Below, piece after piece: positions 1 through 6,373 of a DNA stretch of 11,634 nt. The notes under the pieces are model-generated. The model did no database searches. It was not told where the DNA came from and worked only from the letters and a program-made list of their open reading frames with translations. How positions within the stretch are numbered: the stretch's first letter is position 1; every line of letters begins with the position of its first letter. Source of the DNA: an uncultured Pseudomonadota bacterium (lineage in GTDB: Bacteria > Pseudomonadota > Gammaproteobacteria > Burkholderiales > SG8-39); NCBI GenBank assembly GCA_903909415.1, contig CAIVVS010000150.1:1-11634 (forward strand). The letters run 5' to 3'. The position numbers and the translations under genes are program-made.

Positions 1-259
1 ACACGTCCTTGTCGTGCAGCACCACGCCGTCGTCGGTGCGGTAGAAGCAGTCCACCGGGCACACCGCCATGCACGGCGCGTCCGAGCAGTGCATGCAGGC
101 CACCGAGATGGAGCGCTCGCCGGGAACGCCGTCGTTCAGCGTCACCACGCGGCGGCGGTTCACGCCCCAGGGCACCTCGTTCTCGTTCTTGCAGGCGGTC
201 ACGCAGCCGTTGCACTCGATGCAGCGCTCGGCATCACACAGGAATTTCATGCGGGCCAT
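1..259 (-). CDS. fdhB: Formate dehydrogenase iron-sulfur (beta) subunit, N-terminal part, cut by window edge
   Basis: This is the electron-transfer subunit that takes electrons from FdhA through [4Fe-4S] clusters, normally toward a membrane cytochrome b subunit. The 86 visible residues start MARMKFLCDAERCIECNGC. They show a complete ferredoxin motif, CIECNGCVTAC, and a second cysteine group, CMHCSDAPCMAVCP, with the CxxC-x4-C-x3-CP spacing typical of FDH/DMSO-reductase-type Fe-S subunits (FDH3 beta type). The ATG at 259 has an AGGAG Shine-Dalgarno six bases upstream, and that site overlaps the fdhA stop codon. The gap to fdhA is only 10 nt, so the two are cotranscribed and probably translationally coupled. 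The gene runs off the left edge, so its C-terminus, remaining clusters and any membrane anchor cannot be seen. The subunit identity is firm and the gene name follows common usage. Confidence 0.93.
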   Translation of the reverse strand, partial: MARMKFLCDAERCIECNGCVTACKNENEVPWGVNRRRVVTLNDGVPGERSISVACMHCSDAPCMAVCPVDCFYRTDDGVVLHDKDV

Positions 260-269
260 GTTGTTCTCC

Positions 270-3245
270 TCAAGCCTTGACGATCTGGCAGACGGTGGTC
301 TTGGTTTCCTGCATCATCGTCACCGAGTCGTAGCCATAGGTGGTCGCGGTGTTCACGGCCTCACCGCGCACGATCGGCGCGGCGCCGTCCGGGTAGAACG
401 GCAGCATGTCCCGGCCCTGCCACCATCCGGAGAAGTGGAACGGGATGAAGGCGGTGTCCGGGCCGACCCGGTCGGTGACCATGGCCTTGACCTTGATCTG
501 CGCGCCGGTCGGGCTCTTCACCCACACCATCTCGCCGTTGCGGATGCTGCGGTCGTTGGCCGCCTTCGGGTTGATCTCCACGAAGTTCTCCTGCTGCAGC
601 TCGGCCAGCCACGGGTTGGAGCGCGTTTCCTCGCCCCCGCCCTCGTATTCGACCAGGCGCCCGGAGGTGAGGATGATGGGGAACTCCTTGCCCACGTCCT
701 TGTACTTCTGCTGCACCGACTTGTAGAGCGTCGGCAGGCGCCAGAAGCCCTTCTTGTCGTCGTGCGTCGGGTACTTGTCGACCAGGTCCGCGCGGATGCC
801 GTAGAGCGGCTCGCGGTGCTGCGGCACCGGATCGGGGAAGTTCCACACCACCGCGCGCGCCTTGGCGTTGCCGAACGGGTGGCAGCCGTGCTTCATGGCC
901 ACGCGGATGATGCCGCCGGACATGTCGTTCGCCCAGTTCTTGCCCTCGGCTTCCTTGGCCTCGGCCTCGGTCAGCTCGCCCCACCAGCCTAGCTTCTTGA
1001 GCAGCACGTGGTCGAACTGCGGGTAGCCGGTGGTGATGTCCGCGCCCTTGGAATGCGAGCCGTCCTCGGCCAGCAGCGACACGCCGTCGCGCTCCATGCC
1101 GAACAGCGCGCGGAAGTTGCCGCCGCCCTCCATCACGTGCTTGGAGTTGTCGTACAGGTTGGGCGATCCCGGGTGCTTCATCTCGGGCGTGCCGTAGCAG
1201 GGCCATGGCAGGCCGAAGTACTCCCCGTCGCAAGGCCCGCCCTTGGCGCGCAGCGTCTTCACGTCGAAGGTGTGCATGTACTTCATGTGGCGCTTGAGGC
1301 GCTCGGGCGACTGCCCGGTGTAGCCGATGGTCCATGCGCCGCGGTTGATCTCGTTGGCCAGGATGTCCTCGGGCACCGGCTCGTCGTAGCCGGCGGCGGC
1401 CTTCTTCAGCTTGATGTTCTGCCGGCCGTCCTTCTTGCCGAGCAGCTGGTCCTCGAAGCCGAGCTTGCGCGCGAACGCCAGCATGATGGCGTGGTCGGAG
1501 CGCGACTCGAACAGCGGGTCGATCACCTTCTCGCGCCATTGCAGCGAGCGGTTGGACGCGGTGCACGAGCCCTCGGTCTCGAACTGCGTGGCCGCGGGCA
1601 GCAGGTAGACCGCGCGGTTCTTGTTGATCTCGTAGCCCTGCGCCGGCATCGCCGCCATCGCCGCGGTGGCCGACGGGTACGGGTCGACCACGACCAGCAG
1701 GTCCAGCGCGTCCAGCGCCTTCTTCATCTCCAGGCCGCGGGACTGCGAGTTGGGCGCGTGGCCCCAGAAGAACAGCGCGCGCAGGTTCGGGTCCTGGTCG
1801 ATGTTCTCGTTCTTCTCGGTCACGCCATCGATCCAGCGCGACACGGTCATGCCGGGCTTGAGCATCATCGCCGGAGTGGCGAAGCGCCCCTTCATCCAGT
1901 CGAAGTCCACGTTCCAGGCGCGCGCCCAGTGGCGCCAGGAGCCCTCTGCGGTCACCGCGTAGTAGCCGGGCAGTCCGTCCGGGTTGGGGCCGACGTCGGT
2001 CGCGCCCTGCACGTTGTCGTGGCCGCGGAAGATGTTCGCGCCGCCGCCGGACACGCCGATGTTGCCCAGCGCCAGCTGCAGGATGCACGAAGCGCGCACG
2101 ATCGCGTTGCCGATGGTGTGCTGCGTCTGCCCCATGCACCAGACGATCGTCGCGGGCTTGGCCTTGGCCATCATCTCGGCCACGCGCGCCACCTGCTCCG
2201 GCGGCACGCCGGTGACGTTCTGCACCTCCTCGGGGGTCCACTTCTTCATGACCTCGTCGCGGATCGCGTCCATGCCGAACACGCGCGCCTTGATGTAGGC
2301 CTTGTCTTCCCAGCCGTTCTTGAAGATGTGGTGCAGCATGCCGAACAGGAAGGCGATGTCCGAGCCGGAGCGGATGCGCACGAACTCGTCGGCCTTGGCG
2401 GCGGTGCGCGTGAAGCGCGGGTCCACCACGATCATCTTCGCGCCGGACTCCTTGGCGTGCAGCGAATGCAGCATCGACACCGGGTGCGCCTCGGCGGCGT
2501 TGGAGCCGATGTAGAGCATCAGCTTGGTGTTCTGCATGTCGTTGTAGGAGTTGGTCATCGCGCCGTAACCCCAGGTCTGCGCGACGCCCGCGACCGTGGT
2601 CGAGTGGCAGATGCGCGCCTGGTGGTCGCAGTTGTTCGAGCCCCACAGCGACATCCACTTGCGCAGCAGGAAGGCCTGCTCGTTGGAGTGCTTGGACGAA
2701 CCCACGACGTAGAGCGAGTCCGGGCCGGATTCCTTGCGGATGGCGAGCATGCGGTCGCCGATCTCGCTGACCGCCTGGTCCCAGGAGATGCGCTGGTACT
2801 TGCCGTTGACCAGCTTCATCGGGTACTTCAGCCGGTGCGAGTGGTCGGTCATGCCGTGCTCGCGCACCGCCGCGCCCTTGGCGCAGTGCGCCCCGAGGTT
2901 GATCGGCGAGTCGAACACCGGTTCCTGGCGCACCCACACGCCGTTCTGGACCACCGCGTCCACCGCGCAGCCCACCGAGCAGTGCGTGCAGACGGTGCGC
3001 TTGACCTCGGCCTTGGCGTCGCCGGCCGGCTTCCTGTCCGCGGCCTGCGCCTCGCCGATCATCGAGTAGGGCAGCGAGGCGGCGAAGGCGCCGGTGCCGG
3101 CGGCCACGCCCGAGCGCTTGAGGAAGTCGCGCCGGCTGATGGTGTGCGCCTGCGCGGCGGCGTTGGCGGAACCGGCAGCGCGCGACAGGCGTGAAGGACG
3201 ATGGCCTTGCGCCGCGTCAGCGGCGCCTTTGCGGGTAAGCAGCAT
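270..3245 (-). CDS. fdhA: Formate dehydrogenase catalytic (alpha) subunit, Tat-exported, molybdopterin, Cys active site
   Basis: This subunit oxidises formate to CO2 at a bis-MGD molybdenum centre. The 991 residues fit the respiratory FDH alpha family. A perfect Tat motif, SRRDFLK, lies at residues 37-43 and is followed by a hydrophobic stretch and AQA, so the enzyme is exported folded to the periplasmic side. A [4Fe-4S] site follows with C86, C89, C93 and C121 (CxxCxxxC-x27-C), and K123 is the usual lysine between cluster and pterin. The active-site segment ARICHSTTVAG contains C213-H214. The codon for residue 213 at 2609-2607 reads TGC, so this is a cysteine enzyme needing no SECIS element. 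The C-terminal dinucleotide-binding domain (SGRLVEYEGGGEETRSN onward) is intact. The ATG at 3245 has AGGA eight bases upstream, overlapping the fdhX stop. About 36 residues precede the twin arginine, which is long but common in this family. No frameshift is seen. Confidence 0.96.
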   Translation of the reverse strand: MLLTRKGAADAAQGHRPSRLSRAAGSANAAAQAHTISRRDFLKRSGVAAGTGAFAASLPYSMIGEAQAADRKPAGDAKAEVKRTVCTHCSVGCAVDAVVQNGVWVRQEPVFDSPINLGAHCAKGAAVREHGMTDHSHRLKYPMKLVNGKYQRISWDQAVSEIGDRMLAIRKESGPDSLYVVGSSKHSNEQAFLLRKWMSLWGSNNCDHQARICHSTTVAGVAQTWGYGAMTNSYNDMQNTKLMLYIGSNAAEAHPVSMLHSLHAKESGAKMIVVDPRFTRTAAKADEFVRIRSGSDIAFLFGMLHHIFKNGWEDKAYIKARVFGMDAIRDEVMKKWTPEEVQNVTGVPPEQVARVAEMMAKAKPATIVWCMGQTQHTIGNAIVRASCILQLALGNIGVSGGGANIFRGHDNVQGATDVGPNPDGLPGYYAVTAEGSWRHWARAWNVDFDWMKGRFATPAMMLKPGMTVSRWIDGVTEKNENIDQDPNLRALFFWGHAPNSQSRGLEMKKALDALDLLVVVDPYPSATAAMAAMPAQGYEINKNRAVYLLPAATQFETEGSCTASNRSLQWREKVIDPLFESRSDHAIMLAFARKLGFEDQLLGKKDGRQNIKLKKAAAGYDEPVPEDILANEINRGAWTIGYTGQSPERLKRHMKYMHTFDVKTLRAKGGPCDGEYFGLPWPCYGTPEMKHPGSPNLYDNSKHVMEGGGNFRALFGMERDGVSLLAEDGSHSKGADITTGYPQFDHVLLKKLGWWGELTEAEAKEAEGKNWANDMSGGIIRVAMKHGCHPFGNAKARAVVWNFPDPVPQHREPLYGIRADLVDKYPTHDDKKGFWRLPTLYKSVQQKYKDVGKEFPIILTSGRLVEYEGGGEETRSNPWLAELQQENFVEINPKAANDRSIRNGEMVWVKSPTGAQIKVKAMVTDRVGPDTAFIPFHFSGWWQGRDMLPFYPDGAAPIVRGEAVNTATTYGYDSVTMMQETKTTVCQIVKA

Positions 3246-3256
3246 GGGCGTGTTCC

Positions 3257-3460
3257 TCAGACGAGGGTTGTGCGGTAGTACGTGCGGATGTGGGCGGTTT
3301 CCTTGTAGCCGTCGGAAACATCGCCCCCTGCCTTCAGGGTCTGGTCGGCCGCGGGCGTGACGCCGGCAACCTTGGCGCCGATCACGGCCGCCGTTGCGGC
3401 GCCACCAGCGCCCAGGGTGAGGAGGAACTTTCGCCGGTCAAGCGCTTTTGACTGCTTCAT
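3257..3460 (-). CDS. fdhX: Small Tat-targeted formate dehydrogenase accessory protein (FdhX type)
   Basis: This is a 67-residue protein (MKQSKALDRRKFLLTLGAGG...) with a twin-arginine signal, DRRKFLL, followed by an Ala/Gly-rich hydrophobic segment and a short polar tail containing DGYKETAHIRTYYRTTLV. Proteins of this size and shape sit directly upstream of fdhA in many proteobacterial FDH clusters (the 'formate dehydrogenase region Tat target' family). Their function is not established. No cysteines or cofactor motifs are present, so it may be a membrane-anchored or periplasmic small subunit or assembly factor; that is inference. I chose the ATG at 3460 because GGAG lies nine bases upstream. 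An in-frame ATG at 3487 would add nine residues (MAAALEMQT) but has only a weak AAGA before it. The stop overlaps the fdhA ribosome-binding site, and the gap to fdhA is 11 nt. The ORF and family are secure; the start is likely. Confidence 0.85.
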   Translation of the reverse strand: MKQSKALDRRKFLLTLGAGGAATAAVIGAKVAGVTPAADQTLKAGGDVSDGYKETAHIRTYYRTTLV

Positions 3461-3469
3461 TGTCTGCAT

Positions 3470-3473
3470 CTCC
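3470..3473 (-). promoter_or_regulatory. Shine-Dalgarno deciding the fdhX start
   Basis: GGAG on the minus strand lies nine bases before the ATG at 3460. It directly abuts another in-frame ATG at 3469, which is too close to use it. The upstream ATG at 3487 has no comparable site. This favours the 67-residue form of the small Tat protein. Confidence 0.6.
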
Positions 3474-3498
3474 AATGCCGCGGCCATTGTTCTTTTTT

Positions 3499-3522
3499 CA
3501 TGCGCGCCATGGGACGCGCGTG
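3499..3522 (-). other. Imperfect GC-rich hairpin between chaperone gene and fdhX
   Basis: Arms 3499-3506 and 3515-3522 pair over eight bases with one mismatch around an 8-nt loop. The 83-nt gap (3461-3543) is one of the two widest in the minus-strand operon. In the direction of transcription the hairpin is followed by an A-run (AAAAAAG), not a U-run, so it is not an intrinsic terminator for this operon. It could affect mRNA processing or stability upstream of the highly expressed structural genes; that is inference. It may also be chance in GC-rich DNA. Confidence 0.3.
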
Positions 3523-3543
3523 CCAGCGCCGCGAATGGGAAGA

Positions 3544-4161
3544 TTAGATCATCTTTAGGGCTGCTCTTTCAACATCCAGGAACGACTGCAGGAGTTTCGC
3601 GACACTGGCATAGAACGATTTGCCGCCTGCCGCACGGACGCCGGCGCAGAACGCGGCGTAACCGGGCTCGATGAACTCGGCAAAAAAGCGCGCCTGATCT
3701 TGCAGCGCAGCATCCGGGTCGGCGGCACGCGGTCCGCGCGCCGCCAGGTGGCGCATCACGTCCAGCAGGCCGGCGAAATGGTCCTCGGGTTCGCTCACGC
3801 CGCCCGCCCTCGCAAGACCGAGCGCCGACAACCGGTCGCGCAGGCGCACCAGCACCCGCTCGCGCCCCGCTTCCACAAGGTAATGGCTGGCGTACGGGGT
3901 GACCGGGGCCTTGCCCACCCCCACGAACAGGGACTCGTATTCGTCGGCCACCAGGTGCGGATCCGGACCGGAACAGGCGGCCCGGAATTCCGCCCAGGCC
4001 ACGGCCAGTTCCCCGCCCGGTTCGATGTTGGGCAACTCGCCCGATTCCGACACCAATTGCAGCAGTGCAGCATCCGGCCCGGCGAACAGGAAACGCGACA
4101 AGAGCGCGTAGAAGCCGACGCGCCCCTGGTCCTCGGCGGTCATTTCCCCTGCTTCGCTCAT
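3544..4161 (-). CDS. TorD/DmsD-family redox-enzyme maturation chaperone
   Basis: This is a predicted cytoplasmic, all-helical chaperone of the TorD/DmsD/NarJ superfamily, 205 residues long, the usual family size. Such proteins bind the Tat leader or apo form of a molybdoenzyme until its cofactor is inserted. Its position two genes upstream of fdhA makes FdhA the obvious client (inference). Diagnostic motifs are DEYESLFVG (73-81), PVTPYASHYL (86-95) and EPEDH (124-128); the EPEDH box is typical of the family. No signal peptide or membrane segment is seen. The ATG at 4161 overlaps the stop of the upstream Fe-S protein gene by four bases (ATGA), indicating translational coupling. An internal start at residue 7 (MTAEDQ) cannot be excluded. 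I give no gene symbol because orthology to torD or dmsD themselves cannot be judged by eye. Confidence 0.92.
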   Translation of the reverse strand: MSEAGEMTAEDQGRVGFYALLSRFLFAGPDAALLQLVSESGELPNIEPGGELAVAWAEFRAACSGPDPHLVADEYESLFVGVGKAPVTPYASHYLVEAGRERVLVRLRDRLSALGLARAGGVSEPEDHFAGLLDVMRHLAARGPRAADPDAALQDQARFFAEFIEPGYAAFCAGVRAAGGKSFYASVAKLLQSFLDVERAALKMI

Positions 4162-6293
4162 GGCTTACCCGATTTGTCAGCATCCAGCCGGTCCACGGTG
4201 GCTTCGTCCTTGTTTTCCATCATGTCGATCACCCTGCAGTCGGCGCACATCTGCAGCCGGCGCAGCGCGACACCGGCGAACATCGAATGCCCGGCGAGCC
4301 GGCCCAGCATCGCATCCACCATGCGGCGCGTGCCGAAGGGCTTGGCGCAGCGCACGCAGTTGAACGGCTCGGCCTCGTTCAGCGTCACCGGCTCGCGCGC
4401 CTGCGGCGTGAGGTTCAGCTGCGGCACGAGCGTGATCGCCTTCTCCGGGCAGGTCTGTTCGCACAGCCCGCACTGCACGCAGTTGCGCTCGACGAAGCGC
4501 AGCCGCGGCGCATCCTGCGTGTCCATCAACGCGGAGGCCGGGCAGGCGCCCACGCAGGCCAGGCACAGCGTGCAGGTGCCGCGGTTCACCGCCACCGCGC
4601 CATAGGGCGCGCCGCGGCCGAGCGCGATGAGGTCCACCGGCCGGCCGGTGGCCTTGTCGGAGGCCGGCGCCTGGCGCGCGAGGTGCTCGATCGCGAAGTC
4701 CAGCGCGCCGCGCTTGTCGGCCGCGAGGTTGAAGGTCGCCGCCTCGCGCACGCCCTGCGCCGGCGCGAGCGCCGACACCACGCGCTGGAGGGCGGCGGCA
4801 TCCGCGGGCGCAACCCAGTCGATGTGCCTGCCTGCGTAACCCAGTCCGGAGAGGATGGCCTGCGCATGGCCGGCCTGGGCGCGCAGCGCCTGGCCGTACT
4901 CCGCATCCTCGGCGTCGCTGGCGAGCAGCACAACCTGGCTCGCGCCGAAGGCGATCGCGCCCAGCATCAGGTCCAGGCCGAAGGCGGCGGGATGGTGCAC
5001 TTCCATCGGGATGACGCGCGCGGGCAGTCCGGCCATGCCGCTGCGCTTCGGCGCGGCCGCCATGCGACCGAGTTCGCGCAGCAGCGCGGCCGGCTCGCCG
5101 CCGCCATGCACCAGCAGGCAGGCGTCGCGTCCGCCCGCCGCCGCGTAGGCCGCCAGCATGCGGCGCAGGCGCAGGCCCGCATCCGGCACGCGCGGCGCAT
5201 CGTGGCTGATCGCGCCGGTCGGGCAGACGCTGGCGCAGCCGCCACAGCCGGCGCACAGGTGCGCCTCGATCGCCACCTTGTCGCCCAGGGAACGGATCGC
5301 GCCGGTCGAGCAGGTATCGACGCAGGCGGTGCAGCCGGTCTTGCCCGAGCGCCCGTGCGCGCAGGTGCGCGCGTTGTAGCGCACGAACTGCGGCTTCTCG
5401 AACTCGCCCACCAGCTCGGCCAGCTTCACCGCCGCCAGCGCCTGCTCCAGCGGATCGCGCCCCGGGGCGAGGTAGCCCTGCGGCAACTGGGCCGTGCGCA
5501 GCAGCGGTTCCGCGCCCAGGTCCAGCACCATGTCGAAGGGCTCGCTGCGCGCGCGCTCGGCGCGCGAGAAGTCGATCGCGCCGATGGCGCCGCAGGCGGT
5601 GACGCAGGCGCGGTGCGAGCGGCAGCGCGCCATGTCGACCTGGTAGGAGAAGTCGATGGCCTGCTCGGGGCAGGCATCGATGCAGGCATTGCAGCGCGTG
5701 CAGGCTTCCAGGTCGATCGGGTTGTCCTGCTCCCAGTCGACCTTGAATGCGCCCAGCCAGCCGGTCACGCGCGCGGACTTGCCCGACCACACCGGATAGC
5801 GCCGCGCCAGCGGCAGGCTGCCGCCGGCGTCGGTGGCCAGCACCGCGACATCGAAGGACCCGGCAAGCCGCTCGGCCCAGCCGATGGCGGCGTCCAGGGG
5901 GCCGACCAGCAGCAGGCTGCCGCCGGAGGAATACGCGACGGCCGGCACCGGCTCCGGATCGGGCATTGCCGCCATCGCCAGCAGCGCCGCGATCTTGGGC
6001 GTGGCCGCCGCGCCTTCCCTGCCCCAGCCGGCGTGCTCGCGCAGGTTGACGAATGTCAGCACCGTGGCGCTGTCGCCCGCCAGCTCGGAGAACAGCCCCG
6101 CCTCCTGGGTGCAGCCCACCACGCAGCGCTCGGCGCCCAGCGCGCCGGTGAACGCAGCCGCATCGCGACGGCAGAGCGACTCCTCGACCGTGAGCGCCTC
6201 CTGCAGCTTGAGCGCCGGGGTCAATGCACGCGTCAGCGCTTGCGCATCCAGCGGCGAGGTCTTGTTGCAATTGCAGAGTCGGATAGGGTCCAA
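4158..6293 (-). CDS. Multi-[4Fe-4S] HdrA/MvhD-like protein of the formate dehydrogenase cluster
   Basis: This is a 711-residue soluble-looking protein with no signal peptide or membrane segment. Cysteine groups in order: CNCN at 7-9; C198/C201/C204/C208; C224-H227-C230-C234; C311-x9-C321/C324/C328; C347/C350/C353/C357; C574/C577/C580/C584; C605/C608/C611/C615; and a tail C646/C649 with C683/C686. By eye, residues 5-92 (RLCNCN ... FVNLREHAGW) resemble the HdrA N-domain, 126-157 a decayed FAD Rossmann fold, 176-360 the HdrA ferredoxin regions, and 389-510 an MvhD-like domain. Databases usually call it just '4Fe-4S binding protein'. Homologues accompany FDH and its Tat and TorD partners, so an electron-transfer or assembly role for FDH is inferred. 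Start: the frame opens only after a TGA, and no ATG or GTG precedes RLCNCN, so TTG at 6293 is taken although it lacks a Shine-Dalgarno. An 80-nt gap separates it from the DUF3306 gene. Confidence 0.9.
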   Translation of the reverse strand: MDPIRLCNCNKTSPLDAQALTRALTPALKLQEALTVEESLCRRDAAAFTGALGAERCVVGCTQEAGLFSELAGDSATVLTFVNLREHAGWGREGAAATPKIAALLAMAAMPDPEPVPAVAYSSGGSLLLVGPLDAAIGWAERLAGSFDVAVLATDAGGSLPLARRYPVWSGKSARVTGWLGAFKVDWEQDNPIDLEACTRCNACIDACPEQAIDFSYQVDMARCRSHRACVTACGAIGAIDFSRAERARSEPFDMVLDLGAEPLLRTAQLPQGYLAPGRDPLEQALAAVKLAELVGEFEKPQFVRYNARTCAHGRSGKTGCTACVDTCSTGAIRSLGDKVAIEAHLCAGCGGCASVCPTGAISHDAPRVPDAGLRLRRMLAAYAAAGGRDACLLVHGGGEPAALLRELGRMAAAPKRSGMAGLPARVIPMEVHHPAAFGLDLMLGAIAFGASQVVLLASDAEDAEYGQALRAQAGHAQAILSGLGYAGRHIDWVAPADAAALQRVVSALAPAQGVREAATFNLAADKRGALDFAIEHLARQAPASDKATGRPVDLIALGRGAPYGAVAVNRGTCTLCLACVGACPASALMDTQDAPRLRFVERNCVQCGLCEQTCPEKAITLVPQLNLTPQAREPVTLNEAEPFNCVRCAKPFGTRRMVDAMLGRLAGHSMFAGVALRRLQMCADCRVIDMMENKDEATVDRLDADKSGKP

Positions 6294-6309
6294 GCGGGGG
6301 TCCGGGCAG

Positions 6310-6334
6310 GGGTCAGTGCGAGCGGGTCAATGCG
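6310..6334. repeat. Short direct repeat upstream of the Fe-S protein gene
   Basis: GGGTCAGTGCG (6310-6320) and GGGTCAATGCG (6324-6334) form an 11-bp direct repeat with one mismatch, 14 bp apart, within the 80-nt gap before the TTG start at 6293. It could be a protein-binding site or a chance or slippage repeat. No convincing -10 box is seen next to it. Confidence 0.4.
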
Positions 6335-6373
6335 GCGGGCAGGCGGATCTTGGTTCGGGGAGGGCGACGGATT

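Noticed and set aside
2604..2609. Possible selenocysteine site in FdhA
   Set aside because: The active-site codon is TGC (Cys213) followed by CAC (His214), not TGA, so no recoding is needed.
1008..3194. Plus-strand open frame of 728 codons opposite fdhA
   Set aside because: It is a mirror frame of fdhA with a His/Val/Arg-rich composition and no domain.
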